From positions 502,501 through 566,500 of the forward strand of contig NC_015185.1 in assembly GCF_000191045.1 (NCBI RefSeq): a DNA stretch of 64,000 nucleotides, written 5' to 3'. The position numbers and the translations under genes are program-made. The notes below the pieces were generated by a model. That model worked only from the letters and a program-made list of their open reading frames with translations. It ran no database searches and was not told where the DNA came from. Positions 25,665-35,410 of this stretch are shown here, one piece after another; positions within the stretch are counted from its first letter, which is position 1, and every line of letters begins with the position of its first letter. Source of the stretch: Desulfurobacterium thermolithotrophum DSM 11699 (lineage in GTDB: Bacteria; Aquificota; Aquificia; Desulfurobacteriales; Desulfurobacteriaceae).

Positions 25665-26227
25665 TATTGATTTAATCCGTATTTATTTAACTTCCTATAT
25701 AGATTTGAAATATCAATTTCCATAAAGGTAGCTGCTTTTTTTAAATCGCCATTAAATCGTTTAAGCACTTGTTTGATATAAGTCTTTTCAAATTCCTCTT
25801 TTGCTTTTTTGAGAGGAAGATTTGAAAGGTAATCAACAGCTCCACCTATAGAATTTTCTGAAGATAAGTATTTCTTTGCATCTTCAATAACTTCAATAAG
25901 TTTATCGTATTTAATAGGTTTTTCTAAAAAGTCAAAAGCTCCCAATTTCATAGCCTTTACAGAAGTTTCAACCGTTCCATGACCCGAAATAATCACTACT
26001 GCCAAACTTTGAGTGATTCCTCTTTCATGGAGCTCTTTTAAGATTTCCATACCTGAAATTCCAGGAAGAAAAAGATCAAGAATTAGTATATCTGGTTTAA
26101 GTTTCTCAATAGCACCTATGACTTTAGAACCTGCCTCTTCTATAAAGATTTCAAAGCCTTCATCTTCAAGAATCTCTTTTACCGTTTCTCTTATAGTTCT
26201 TTCATCGTCAACTATTAGAACCTTCAT
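25664..26227 (-). CDS. Response regulator: receiver plus Fis-type HTH, no AAA+ domain
   Basis: 187 residues. The receiver domain (1-120) shows DDERT, the phospho-acceptor Asp in DILILDLFLPG, SGHG and the conserved Lys in FLEKP. The C-terminal part (from about 140: LPLKKAKEEFEKTYIKQVL, then GDLKKAATFMEIDISNLYRKL) is a Fis-like DNA-binding domain as in NtrX. The sigma-54-contacting AAA+ module that normally lies between them is absent, as in RegA/PrrA-type regulators. No histidine kinase lies nearby. The start overlaps the dnaX 3' end by 20 bp. Confidence 0.85.
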   Translation of the reverse strand: MKVLIVDDERTIRETVKEILEDEGFEIFIEEAGSKVIGAIEKLKPDILILDLFLPGISGMEILKELHERGITQSLAVVIISGHGTVETSVKAMKLGAFDFLEKPIKYDKLIEVIEDAKKYLSSENSIGGAVDYLSNLPLKKAKEEFEKTYIKQVLKRFNGDLKKAATFMEIDISNLYRKLNKYGLNQ

Positions 26228-27599
26228 CTATCACCTTCGGATAACCTGGAAGGAGTTTTGCATTAAAAGTTTTTAAAAGCTTGTCTATTTTTTTCTCAGA
26301 TTCCTGGGAAATTTTAACTTCTTTTTTTCCGTTTCCGTTAGATATCTCCAGAATCTTCACTCTTTTTCCAAATCTTTTTTCAAGTTCTCCTATTCTATCT
26401 TTGAGAAGTTCGTAAGCAGTTCTATTTTTTGGAATGATCTCTACAAATTCCTTTTTATCGTTTACTTCCTTTATGTATATATCCTCTAAACTATTAATTT
26501 CTTCTTCAGTGTTTTCTGTTTTTTTTTCAAGAACTGAAAGTTCTAATTTTCCCGATAATAGCTCACTTATTCTCTTTAAGTCTTTAAAGTAAGACAGTTT
26601 AAAAAGGTAAAAGAAAAGAGCTGTATACGGGTAAGGATGAGTAGCTACAACTTTATGAGCATCAGAAAGAATTTTGAAAGCTGCAAGGAGTTCTTCTTCA
26701 GAGAAATTTTTACCTTCGATAAACTCTCTTTCAACTTTTTCCAAAAGTTGCTTAACAATAAAAAGCGGATTGTATCCTTGACTCTCTAGCCTTTTTAACT
26801 TTTCCCTTAGTTCCCGTTTTTTTCCTGAAAAAGATAAACTAAGAATTTCAAAAATTTCCTTACCCGTAAGAACTCCTAAGAATTCAGATATGTAAGATGT
26901 TTTAACCAATCCATTACCTAAAGCTATAGCTTGGTCTAGAAGGCTTTCAGCATCTCTCATACATCCTTCTGAAGCTGTGGCTATAAGATAAAGAGCCTCT
27001 TCTTCATAACTTACATCTTCTTTTTCACATATTCTTTTGAGAGTTTCAACCATTAAATCCTTAGGAATTCTTCTAAAAACAAACTTCTGACATCTAGAAA
27101 GTATAGTTGGAGGTATTTTGTCTATCTCTGTAGTCGCAAGAATAAAAACAACATGCTCAGGGGGTTCTTCCAAGGTTTTGAGAAGAGCGTTAAAAGCCTC
27201 TTTTGTAAGCATATGGAATTCGTCAATAATATAAACCTTTTTCTTTCCTTTTACTGGAGCATAATTAACAGACTCTCTTAGTTCTCTTATCTGATCAATT
27301 CCTCTGTTTGTAGCAGCATCAATCTCTATAACATCTGGAAAAGAACCTTTTGAAATTGCTTGACAGTTAGAGCATTCGTTACAAGGTTCTCCGTCTATTA
27401 AACTCTCGCAATTAAGGGCTTTTGCAACAATTCTTGCTGTTGTCGTTTTTCCTACACCCCTTGGGCCGGCAAATACGTAAGCGTGAGCAAACCTTCCTGT
27501 TTTTATGGCGTTTTTCAGAGTGTTAGTAATATACTCTTGTCCAGTTACTTCTGAAAACTTGGATGGTCTATACTTTCTAGGTATTGCAACGTAAGCCAT
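26208..27599 (-). CDS. dnaX: DNA polymerase III subunit gamma/tau
   Basis: 463 residues from ATG 27599 (GGAGAAAA upstream). The clamp-loader AAA+ domain has Walker A AGPRGVGKTTTARIVAKAL, a zinc module (CESL, CNECSNCQ), Walker B IDEFHMLTKEAFNALLKTLE and SRC in ILSRCQKF. Domain III follows, then a short divergent tail (NGNGKKEVKISQESEKKIDK). The length is between E. coli gamma (431) and tau (643), so a separate tau may not exist here. It loads the sliding clamp at replication. Confidence 0.93.
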   Translation of the reverse strand: MAYVAIPRKYRPSKFSEVTGQEYITNTLKNAIKTGRFAHAYVFAGPRGVGKTTTARIVAKALNCESLIDGEPCNECSNCQAISKGSFPDVIEIDAATNRGIDQIRELRESVNYAPVKGKKKVYIIDEFHMLTKEAFNALLKTLEEPPEHVVFILATTEIDKIPPTILSRCQKFVFRRIPKDLMVETLKRICEKEDVSYEEEALYLIATASEGCMRDAESLLDQAIALGNGLVKTSYISEFLGVLTGKEIFEILSLSFSGKKRELREKLKRLESQGYNPLFIVKQLLEKVEREFIEGKNFSEEELLAAFKILSDAHKVVATHPYPYTALFFYLFKLSYFKDLKRISELLSGKLELSVLEKKTENTEEEINSLEDIYIKEVNDKKEFVEIIPKNRTAYELLKDRIGELEKRFGKRVKILEISNGNGKKEVKISQESEKKIDKLLKTFNAKLLPGYPKVIDEGSNS

Positions 27600-27737
27600 T
27601 TTTCTCCAAATTAGCAAATAAACTTTACCTTTTAAGCAATGCTATTGTATCATAAGGCAACAGTTTCTTTTTTTGTTCTTTTAAAAAGTCTTAAATTTTT
27701 TGTAAAATTCCCTTTACCACTTTTGGGGGTGTACATA

Positions 27738-29255
27738 ATGCTTTTTAGGAAGCCTCAAGTTGCTTTTTATCCTTTTATGGTTCTAAGGGATGACTACAAA
27801 TGCGTGAGATGTAAATCTTGTGTAGATCAGTGTTCGTTTGATGCCACTTACTACGACGAAGATCTTGAAATGATAGTAAACCGTAATGAAAACTGCGTTA
27901 ACTGCAAAAGATGTGAAGCTTTCTGTCCTACAGACGCTATTAAAGTAGTTAAAAATCCTTCAACTTTCCATCCAGATGCCAACTGGACAGAAGAAGCTAT
28001 AAGAGACATACACACTCAGATGCTTACAGGAGCAGTAATTCTTACTTCTACTGGAAACGATAAACCAATAAAGAATTACTTTGACCACCTTCTACTTGAT
28101 GCCTGTCAGGTAACAAACCCACCAATTGATCCTCTCAGAGAGCCTATGGAACTAAAAACTTATATCGGTAGAAAGACTGATCAAGTTGAATTTGACGAAG
28201 ATGGAATAAGTATAAAGACAAAAATCGGAAAACAGCTTGAACTCGAAATACCTGTTATTTTCTCAGCTATGTCTTATGGTTCTATCAACCTTAATCTTCA
28301 AAAAGCAATGGCAATAGCCGCCAAAGAATTTGGAACTTTTTGGAATACAGGAGAAGGTGGACTACACAAAAGTTTAAGAGAATTTAAAGACTCTACTATT
28401 GTTCAAGTGGCTTCAGGAAGGTTTGGGGTTGATCTAGACTATCTTGAAACCTCAGCAGCTATTGAAATAAAAATAGGACAGGGAGCAAAGCCAGGAATCG
28501 GAGGACATTTACCAGGTGAAAAGGTTAATGAAGGAATTGCAGAAACCAGAATGATTCCTGTAGGTTCTGATGCGATTTCTCCTGCTCCTCACCATGATAT
28601 TTACTCAATTGAAGATTTAAGACAGCTTATCTATGCCCTTAAAGAGGCCACAAACTACGAAAAGCCTGTTTTTGTGAAAATAGCAGCAGTCCATAATGTA
28701 GCAGCTATTGCCAGTGGTATAGCTCACGCTGGAGCAGATGCAATTGCAATTGATGGGATAAGAGGAGGAACAGGAGCCACTCCAAAAGCTTTAAGAGATC
28801 ATGTTGGAATTCCAATAGAACTTGCAATTGCTGCTGTTGACGACAGACTCAGAAAAGAAGGTCTAAGAAACGAAGTCTCTCTCATTGCAGCAGGTGGTTT
28901 TAGGAATGCAGTTGATGTTCTTAAGGCAATCGCTCTTGGGGCTGATGCAGTTTACATTGGAACAGTTGCTAAACTCGCAGCTGGATGTACCCAGTGTCAA
29001 CAGTGCCATACAGGAAGATGCGCGTGGGGAATAACTACAAATGATCCAAAACTTGCAAAGAGATTAAATCCAGATATAGTTGCAGAAAATCTTTACAACT
29101 TATTGAGGGCTTGGGCACACGATATTAAAGAGCTCCTTGGAGCAATGGGAATAAATGCAATAGAAAGTATCAAAGGAAACAGACTAAGACTTAGAAGCTG
29201 GGGACTTACTGAACAGGAGAATAAAATCCTTGGCGTACTTCCTGCCGGAATGTAG
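27738..29255 (+). CDS. Glutamate synthase, FMN-binding synthase subunit with N-terminal ferredoxin domain
   Basis: 505 residues from ATG 27738. Residues 15-75 hold two 4Fe-4S motifs (CVRCKSCVDQCSFDA and CVNCKRCEAFCPTDA). The Glu_synthase domain (PF01645) follows, with GEGGLHKSLREF, KPGIGGHLPG, IDGIRGGTGATPKALRDH and the 3Fe-4S site CTQCQQCHTGRC. It is the synthase module that joins ammonia to 2-oxoglutarate. Glutaminase, GXGXG, ferredoxin and FAD modules are on separate genes directly downstream, the archaeal-type arrangement. Confidence 0.9.
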   Translation: MLFRKPQVAFYPFMVLRDDYKCVRCKSCVDQCSFDATYYDEDLEMIVNRNENCVNCKRCEAFCPTDAIKVVKNPSTFHPDANWTEEAIRDIHTQMLTGAVILTSTGNDKPIKNYFDHLLLDACQVTNPPIDPLREPMELKTYIGRKTDQVEFDEDGISIKTKIGKQLELEIPVIFSAMSYGSINLNLQKAMAIAAKEFGTFWNTGEGGLHKSLREFKDSTIVQVASGRFGVDLDYLETSAAIEIKIGQGAKPGIGGHLPGEKVNEGIAETRMIPVGSDAISPAPHHDIYSIEDLRQLIYALKEATNYEKPVFVKIAAVHNVAAIASGIAHAGADAIAIDGIRGGTGATPKALRDHVGIPIELAIAAVDDRLRKEGLRNEVSLIAAGGFRNAVDVLKAIALGADAVYIGTVAKLAAGCTQCQQCHTGRCAWGITTNDPKLAKRLNPDIVAENLYNLLRAWAHDIKELLGAMGINAIESIKGNRLRLRSWGLTEQENKILGVLPAGM

Positions 29256-29266
29256 GAGAGGTGAAG

Positions 29267-29716
29267 ATGTCAAAGAAGAGAAAGCTTATGAAGGTCTATC
29301 CAATAGAGGATAACTGCATTTCATGTAGATATTGTGAAGTTGCATGTACAATGGTTCATAGTGAAACTCAAGATCCTATTAAAGCTTGCAAGCTTGAAGG
29401 ACTTCTTCCAAGAGCAACCGTAGAAGTAAAAGGACCTGTATCTCTTTCCCTTATGTGTCGACATTGCAAACATCCATTTTGCCTTGATGCTTGTATTTCT
29501 GGAGCAATTACTCAAGATGAAAGTGGAAAAGTTATACTCAATGAAGAAAAATGTGTGGCTTGTTGGGGATGTGTTTTAGTTTGTCCTTTTGGAGCAGCCC
29601 ATCCTCATCTTGAAAGGAAACATTCATTTAAATGTGACATCTGTGAAGGAAGAGGTTTTCCTGCTTGTGTAGAAGCTTGTCCAAATAGAGCTCTGATTTA
29701 CGACTTTGAGAGGTAG
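29267..29716 (+). CDS. Ferredoxin-type 4x[4Fe-4S] electron-transfer subunit
   Basis: 149 residues from ATG 29267 (AGGAGAG upstream; GTG 29261 possible). Four cysteine clusters are seen: CISCRYCEVAC, CRHCKHPFCLDAC, CVACWGCVLVC and CDICEGRGFPACVEAC, as in CooF/HycB-type proteins. Its position between the synthase and FAD subunits suggests it passes electrons from the NAD(P)H oxidoreductase to the synthase. Confidence 0.87.
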   Translation: MSKKRKLMKVYPIEDNCISCRYCEVACTMVHSETQDPIKACKLEGLLPRATVEVKGPVSLSLMCRHCKHPFCLDACISGAITQDESGKVILNEEKCVACWGCVLVCPFGAAHPHLERKHSFKCDICEGRGFPACVEACPNRALIYDFER

Positions 29717-29721
29717 AGAGA

Positions 29722-31014
29722 ATGAGATACGTGATAATAGGAAACAGTGCAGCAGCAGTTGGATGTATAACAGGAATTAGAAAAGTTGATAAAGAAGGTG
29801 AAATAGTTGTTATTTCCTACGAAGATAGATGTTACTCAAAACCTATGATTGCAGATGTTTTAATAGACTATTCTGAAGAAAAGCTCCTTTACAGAGGTGA
29901 AGATTTCTTTAAAAAGAACAATGTTAGATTAATGCTTGGCTCTAAAGCTGTTAATATAGACACAGAAAATAAACTTGTGGTTTTAGAATCTAAGGAAACT
30001 GTACTTTACGATAAGCTTTTAATTTCAACTGGTGCTGTTCCTTTTGTTCCACCTATTCCTGGAAGTGAAAAAGAGGGAGTTTTTACCTTTACTGAATTAA
30101 ATAGTGCTAAGAAAATGAAGGAATATCTTGAGAAAAACAGCGTAGAGAGAATTGTAGTTATTGGTTCTGGATTTATAGGCCTTGAGGTTGCTTACTACTT
30201 AAGAGAAATTGAAAAGGAAGTTGTTGTCGTTGAACTCCTTGATAGGGTTTTAGGAAAAGCTCTTGATAAGAGAGGTTCAGAAATAGTAGAAAAGATGTTA
30301 AGAGAAAAAGGAGTTCAATTTAAATTTAACGATACTGTTGAAGAGATTTTAGGGGAAGAGAAAGTAAACAGTGTTAGACTAAAAAGTGGAGAGGTTCTAA
30401 AAACAGAGGCTGTTGTCATTGCTATAGGTGTAAGGCCTAATGTTGAACTTGCAAAGGCAGCGGGAATTAGAGTAAACAGAGGAATAATCACAGATGACTT
30501 TATGAAAACAAATATACCTGATATTTTTGCTGCAGGAGATTGTGTAGAGTGTAAAGACATTACCGACGGAATAAGAAAAAATCTACCTCTCTTTCCATTA
30601 GCATTTGAACAAGGACTTATTGCAGGTCTTAATATGGCAGGAAAAGAGATAGAGTACTTAGGCGGATTACCTCTTAATTCCCTCAAGTTCTTAGACAAAC
30701 CTGTTCTAAATGCCGGAATCGTTGAACCTCCCGATGATAGCTATGAGGTTTTAGTTAACGACAAATTTGATAAGAAAGGATACTATAGAAAGGCAATCTT
30801 GAAAGATGGAAAGCTTGTAGGATTTGTTGCAATTGGAGAAATAGATAGAGTTGGAATTCTAACCAATCTCATAAGACAAAAGATAGATGTTTCTAATATC
30901 AAAGATAGACTTATTTCTCTTGACTTTGGTCTTGTTGACCTTCCAAGAGATTGGAGAAGAGAAAAACTGGAGAAAGATAAAACAGGATATAAGGACTGGA
31001 GGCCTGTAGAATGA
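29722..31014 (+). CDS. FAD-dependent NAD(P)H oxidoreductase (glutamate synthase partner)
   Basis: 430 residues. FAD-binding start MRYVIIGNSAAAVGCITGI, NAD(P) Rossmann motif VVIGSGFIGLEVAYYL, and second FAD motif IFAAGDCVECKD. It belongs to the pyridine-nucleotide-disulfide/rubredoxin-reductase family without a redox disulfide. In this operon it probably feeds electrons through the 4x[4Fe-4S] protein to glutamate synthase, replacing the classical GltD. Its stop overlaps the glutaminase start (ATGA). Confidence 0.85.
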   Translation: MRYVIIGNSAAAVGCITGIRKVDKEGEIVVISYEDRCYSKPMIADVLIDYSEEKLLYRGEDFFKKNNVRLMLGSKAVNIDTENKLVVLESKETVLYDKLLISTGAVPFVPPIPGSEKEGVFTFTELNSAKKMKEYLEKNSVERIVVIGSGFIGLEVAYYLREIEKEVVVVELLDRVLGKALDKRGSEIVEKMLREKGVQFKFNDTVEEILGEEKVNSVRLKSGEVLKTEAVVIAIGVRPNVELAKAAGIRVNRGIITDDFMKTNIPDIFAAGDCVECKDITDGIRKNLPLFPLAFEQGLIAGLNMAGKEIEYLGGLPLNSLKFLDKPVLNAGIVEPPDDSYEVLVNDKFDKKGYYRKAILKDGKLVGFVAIGEIDRVGILTNLIRQKIDVSNIKDRLISLDFGLVDLPRDWRREKLEKDKTGYKDWRPVE

Positions 31015-32132
31015 TTGAAAGATGCGAGATGTCGGGCTGTGGCCTTGCAGGAATAGTTAATAGAAATAGAAAAAAAATATCTGGTAAATACATATATGAC
31101 TCAATTACGTCCATGAAAGAACGTGGAAACGGAATGGGTGCAGGTTATGCAGCTTATGGAATATATCCGGAAATGGCAGAGTACTATGCTTTTCATGTAA
31201 TGCTCGATGATATAGATGTTGAGTCAGAAGTTAATGCTGTTTTGAATAAATTTTTTAAGATTGTTAAAAGTGAAATAATACCTACAAAAAATGTTCCTTC
31301 TCTATATAAAAAGACGAAACCTCCCATTTTCTATAGATACTTTGTGGAGCCTAAAAAAGATGCCATACTTCCTCTTGAAACAGAAGAGGATATGGTAGTA
31401 AGAGTTGTAATGACAATTAATGATAAAGTAAAAGGAGCATATGTTATCTCAAGCGGAAAGAATATGGGAGCTTTTAAAGGAGTAGGCCATCCTGATGAAA
31501 TAGGTGATTTCTTTGAGATAAAGGAGTACGAAGGTTATATATGGCTTGCTCATACTCGTTTTCCTACAAATACTCCCGGATGGTGGGGAGGAGCTCACCC
31601 ATTTACACTCCTTGATTGGGCAATTGTTCACAATGGAGAAATTACTTCTTATGGAACTAACAAGAGATACATTGAGATGTTCGGTTATAAGTGTACTCTT
31701 TTAACAGATACAGAAGTTGGTGCATATCTATTTGACCTTTTATTTAGAAAACATAGGCTCCCAATAAGGGCTGTTTTTATGGCTATGGCTGCTCCTTTTT
31801 GGAAAGATATTAATCGTTACAAAGAACTTGAAAAGGAAAAGCTTTACGAAATGGCTAAAATGATAAGGACTGTTTACGCTCCAGCAATGCTCAATGGCCC
31901 ATTTGCAATGCTTTTTGCCTTTAAGGATGGAGTTATTGGATTCAATGACAGAATTAAACTAAGACCTTTTGTTGCTGCTGTTAATGGAGATACAGTTTAT
32001 ATGGCAAGTGAAGAATCTGCAATAAGAGTTGTCTGTAAAGAACCTGAAAAGGTATGGATGCCAAAGGCTGGAGAACCTGTAATAGCCCTAATGAAAGACT
32101 GTAAAGAAGAAGACGTCTGCTATCCTGCATAA
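31011..32132 (+). CDS. Glutamate synthase, glutamine amidotransferase (class II) subunit
   Basis: 373 residues. The N-terminus MIERCEMSG is followed by CGLAGIV; in class II amidotransferases Cys becomes residue 1 after propeptide removal, so Cys 10 is the expected nucleophile. Later motifs are LAHTRFPTNTPGWWGGAHPF, VHNGEITSYGTNKRYIEM and TDTEVGAYL, all typical of the GltB glutaminase domain. It releases ammonia from glutamine for the FMN subunit. Confidence 0.9.
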   Translation: MIERCEMSGCGLAGIVNRNRKKISGKYIYDSITSMKERGNGMGAGYAAYGIYPEMAEYYAFHVMLDDIDVESEVNAVLNKFFKIVKSEIIPTKNVPSLYKKTKPPIFYRYFVEPKKDAILPLETEEDMVVRVVMTINDKVKGAYVISSGKNMGAFKGVGHPDEIGDFFEIKEYEGYIWLAHTRFPTNTPGWWGGAHPFTLLDWAIVHNGEITSYGTNKRYIEMFGYKCTLLTDTEVGAYLFDLLFRKHRLPIRAVFMAMAAPFWKDINRYKELEKEKLYEMAKMIRTVYAPAMLNGPFAMLFAFKDGVIGFNDRIKLRPFVAAVNGDTVYMASEESAIRVVCKEPEKVWMPKAGEPVIALMKDCKEEDVCYPA

Positions 32133-32144
32133 AAGGAGCTGAAA

Positions 32145-32939
32145 ATGGAAGTGAGACAAGTTTCAGAAGGGATATATGAAGTTATATGTGGGACTGCACA
32201 TTATAAAGAGGTAAATAAAAAGATTAAAGAGCTCGTAAAAAAAGGAGCTCAGAAAATTATTCTCAAAGAAGTTTACGGTCAAAGATACATTGGAACGGGT
32301 ATAAGGGGAAATGTAAAAATTGACATTCATGGTATTGCTGGAAACGATCTTGGAATATTCCTTTATGGTCCTGAAATAGAAGTTTTGGGAAATGCTCAAG
32401 ATGGTGTTGGAAATACCATGATGGCTGGAAAGATTATAGTTAGAGGTCATGCAGGAGATGTTTGTGGATATGGAATGAGGGGAGGAAAGATTTACATAGA
32501 GGGAGATGTCGGCTATAGGGTTGGAATTCATATGAAGGGTTACAAAGATTTAATCCCAACTTTTATAGTTGGAGGTAAGGCAGGTAACTTTTTCGGTGAA
32601 TATATGGCTGGTGGAAGACTAATTCTTCTTGGATTAGATAAAAAACCGGGAGAAGATATAGTAGGAGACTATTGTGCAACTGGAATGCACGGCGGAGTTA
32701 TGTACGTAAGAGGAGAAGTTCCGCAAAGGTACTTAGGTAAGGAAGTTAAGGTTTTTGAAGTAAATGAAGAGGATATGAAGATTTTAAGAGAAGAGCTCAA
32801 AGGCTTTTCTGAAGCCTTTAATATTTCAGTTGATGAAATACTATCTGAGCCATTTGTAAAAATTGTTCCTGTTAGTGCAAGACCTTATGGAAGGATGTAT
32901 GCTCACAGGTGGGGTATTGCAAGTGGAGTTATTAAATAG
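32145..32939 (+). CDS. Glutamate synthase, GXGXG (alpha subunit C-terminal) domain protein
   Basis: 264 residues forming the right-handed beta-helix of GltB as a separate protein. Repeated Gly-rich turns are visible: GNDLGIFLYGPEIEVLGNAQ, GNTMMAGKIIVRGHAGD, GYGMRGGKIYIEGDVGYRVG and ATGMHGGVMYVRGEVP. In fused enzymes this domain holds the ammonia channel in place. GGAG precedes the ATG; the gene is 12 bp after the glutaminase gene and 12 bp before trpB. Confidence 0.9.
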   Translation: MEVRQVSEGIYEVICGTAHYKEVNKKIKELVKKGAQKIILKEVYGQRYIGTGIRGNVKIDIHGIAGNDLGIFLYGPEIEVLGNAQDGVGNTMMAGKIIVRGHAGDVCGYGMRGGKIYIEGDVGYRVGIHMKGYKDLIPTFIVGGKAGNFFGEYMAGGRLILLGLDKKPGEDIVGDYCATGMHGGVMYVRGEVPQRYLGKEVKVFEVNEEDMKILREELKGFSEAFNISVDEILSEPFVKIVPVSARPYGRMYAHRWGIASGVIK

Positions 32940-32951
32940 GGAGGTTAAACT

Positions 32952-34160
32952 TTGTATAACTATCCAGATAGTAAGGGGAAATTTGGAATATACGGTGGAA
33001 AATTCGTTCCTGAAACTTTGATGGCAGCTCTTTCAGAACTCGAGGAAAACTATTACAAAATCAAGAACGATTCATCATTCCAAGAAGAGTTCAATAAGCT
33101 ACTTAAAGAATACGTTGGACGTCCTACACCTTTGCAATATGCCAAAAGATTTTCGCAATATCTTGGAAATGGAATTAAAGTTTATTTAAAGAGAGAAGAT
33201 TTGAATCATACAGGAGCTCACAAGATAAATAATGCCTTAGGTCAGGCACTTCTTGCAAAACGTATGGGTAAAAAGAAAATAATTGCCGAAACAGGAGCTG
33301 GGCAGCATGGAGTTGCAACGGCTACTGCCTGTGCGTTTTTAGGTTTAGAGTGTGTTGTCTACATGGGAGAAGAGGACGTAAGGAGACAGGCTCTAAACGT
33401 TTTTAGAATGGAACTTCTTGGTGCTAAGGTAGAAGTTGTAAAAAGCGGTAGCAGGACTTTAAAAGATGCTGTAAACGAAGCAACAAGAGATTGGGTAACA
33501 AACGTAAGGACTACTCACTATATAATCGGTTCAGCAGTTGGTCCTCATCCTTATCCTGAAATGGTTAGAGATTTCCAATCTGTTATTGGAAGAGAAGCAA
33601 AAGAGCAAATATTAGAAGCTGAGGGAAGATTACCAGACACCATTGTTGCCTGTGTCGGTGGAGGAAGTAACGCAATAGGAATTTTCTATCCGTTCATTGA
33701 AGATGAATCTGTAAAACTTATCGGCGTTGAAGCTGGTGGATACGGCCTTGACACAGATAAACACGCTGCAACCCTGTGCAAGGGAACAGTAGGAATTCTC
33801 CACGGTGCTAAATCCTATCTTCTTCAAACCGAAGATGGACAAGTTACTCCTACTCACTCAGTTTCTGCAGGTCTTGATTATCCTGGAGTTGGTCCTGAAC
33901 ACTCTCTTTTAAAGGATATAAAAAGAGCAGAATATTATGCAGTAACTGACGATGAAGCTCTTGAAGCTTTTCAGATTCTTTCAAGAACAGAAGGAATTAT
34001 TCCAGCCCTTGAAAGCTCCCATGCAATTGCCTGGGTGATAAAACATAAGGAAGACTTAAAAGATCAACTTGTAGTTATTAACCTTTCAGGACGTGGAGAT
34101 AAAGACGTTAATCAAGTTAGAGAAATACTTGAAGAAAGAGAAGATCTTCGCTTATGGTAG
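32952..34160 (+). CDS. trpB: Tryptophan synthase beta subunit
   Basis: 402 residues from TTG 32952 (GGGAGG about 8 bp upstream). Motifs include [20 protein letters not shown] (PLP Lys), [29 protein letters not shown] (phosphate loop) and LSGRGDKD near the end. This is the canonical TrpB1 type, which needs TrpA; no trpA is nearby. Cotranscription with glutamate synthase links aromatic and glutamate synthesis. Its 3' end overlaps the start of the next gene. Confidence 0.95.
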   Translation: MYNYPDSKGKFGIYGGKFVPETLMAALSELEENYYKIKNDSSFQEEFNKLLKEYVGRPTPLQYAKRFSQYLGNGIKVYLKREDLNHTGAHKINNALGQALLAKRMGKKKIIAETGAGQHGVATATACAFLGLECVVYMGEEDVRRQALNVFRMELLGAKVEVVKSGSRTLKDAVNEATRDWVTNVRTTHYIIGSAVGPHPYPEMVRDFQSVIGREAKEQILEAEGRLPDTIVACVGGGSNAIGIFYPFIEDESVKLIGVEAGGYGLDTDKHAATLCKGTVGILHGAKSYLLQTEDGQVTPTHSVSAGLDYPGVGPEHSLLKDIKRAEYYAVTDDEALEAFQILSRTEGIIPALESSHAIAWVIKHKEDLKDQLVVINLSGRGDKDVNQVREILEEREDLRLW

Positions 34161-35377
34161 ACGAAATAACAGGTCTTTTTTCAAGAAAGGCTTTCTTTGA
34201 TTTATTGGGAAAGAAATCAAATGATAATAGAGAAATAATTATTGTCATCTTTGATATAGATGACTTCAAATTTGTAAATTTATCCTATGGTTATGATGTA
34301 GGAGATAGTATACTAAAAGCTTGTGGAAATCGTATTAAGGAAGTTTTTCAAACTTACTTTTCTGAAATTTTTATAGCAAGGACAGATTCTAATGAATTTT
34401 CAATAGCATTGTTTGATGACATTCCATTAATAAGAATTAAGGAAATTTTTTATAAACATATAAATCGAATGCTTTTTAAAAAAAGAAATGAATTAATAGC
34501 AATTACTGTTAGTGCAGGAACTAGTAAAGGAAAACATCCTTTAGAAGTTTTCTCTAAAGCAGAAAATTCTCTTTTTTTAGCAAAGGAAAGTGGAAAAAAC
34601 ACAATATTTATTGATGAAAAGTCACGAATAAGAGATTTTCAAAAGATGAAAGATATTAGAAAAAAACTTATAGAAGCTATAAGAGATAACAGTGTTAAAC
34701 CCTACTTTCAACCTATTGTATCACTAAGAACAGGTGAAATATTTGGATATGAAGTTTTAGCAAGGATATTTTATAAAAATGAACTTTTGAAGGGAGATTA
34801 TGTTTTTAGTATAGCAGATACCTTTTCTTTAACGCCTGAAATAGATAAACAGTTATTTCTAAAGGCTATCAAATATTTAAATAAAGAATACAAGCTTTTT
34901 TTTAACATTTCAATGAAATATTTCGTCAAAGAACTAAATAATATATTTCAAATTGCAAAAACTTATTCCATTAACTTAGAGAATATAACTCTCGAAATAA
35001 CAGAATCTCAAAAGTTAATACAAGAAGAAGTAGCAAAAAGTATATTTCGAATGTTCAAAGAATTTCACGTTGGTATTGCAGTAGATGATTTTGGAGCAGG
35101 TTACTCAAATTTTGTGTACTTAAAAAAGTTTCCTGTAGATGTCTTGAAAGTAGATGGAGACTTTATAAAGAATGCAAAGAAAGACGTTAAAGATCTAGCG
35201 ATTGTAAAATCTATTGTTGATATAGGAAGAATTTTTAGAATTAGAACATTGGCAGAATTTATAGAGGATGAAGAGACTTACAGAATAATGAAAGACATTG
35301 GAGTTTCACTTGGTCAGGGTTGGTTTATTGGAAAGCCAGCACCTGAGCCTCAAAAAGTAAAAATTAATTTAAGTTAA
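34154..35377 (+). CDS. Cytoplasmic GGDEF-EAL c-di-GMP protein, phosphodiesterase type
   Basis: 407 residues, no membrane segment. The N-terminal GGDEF domain begins [16 protein letters not shown] but its active-site loop is TDSNEF instead of GGDEF, so cyclase activity is unlikely. The EAL domain keeps the catalytic set: [39 protein letters not shown] and GQGWFIGKP. It probably hydrolyses c-di-GMP. Starting inside trpB, it is translated from the end of the amino-acid operon, an unexpected partner. Confidence 0.88.
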   Translation: MVDEITGLFSRKAFFDLLGKKSNDNREIIIVIFDIDDFKFVNLSYGYDVGDSILKACGNRIKEVFQTYFSEIFIARTDSNEFSIALFDDIPLIRIKEIFYKHINRMLFKKRNELIAITVSAGTSKGKHPLEVFSKAENSLFLAKESGKNTIFIDEKSRIRDFQKMKDIRKKLIEAIRDNSVKPYFQPIVSLRTGEIFGYEVLARIFYKNELLKGDYVFSIADTFSLTPEIDKQLFLKAIKYLNKEYKLFFNISMKYFVKELNNIFQIAKTYSINLENITLEITESQKLIQEEVAKSIFRMFKEFHVGIAVDDFGAGYSNFVYLKKFPVDVLKVDGDFIKNAKKDVKDLAIVKSIVDIGRIFRIRTLAEFIEDEETYRIMKDIGVSLGQGWFIGKPAPEPQKVKINLS

Positions 35378-35382
35378 AATAG

Positions 35383-35407
35383 AAAGAGGGTGCAGAGCAC
35401 CCTCTTT
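35383..35407. terminator. Bidirectional rho-independent terminator
   Basis: An 11-bp perfect stem, AAAGAGGGTGC (35383-35393) with GCACCCTCTTT (35397-35407), has a 3-nt loop AGA and A/T runs on both sides. It lies between the convergent GGDEF-EAL gene (stop 35377) and the Clp gene (stop 35411), so it serves both. Confidence 0.9.
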
Positions 35408-35410
35408 TAG

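Noticed and set aside
26208-26400. A-rich stretches in dnaX as a programmed frameshift site for gamma/tau
   Set aside because: No A-AAA-AAG heptamer in the right phase with a downstream hairpin; the single frame already gives a full product.
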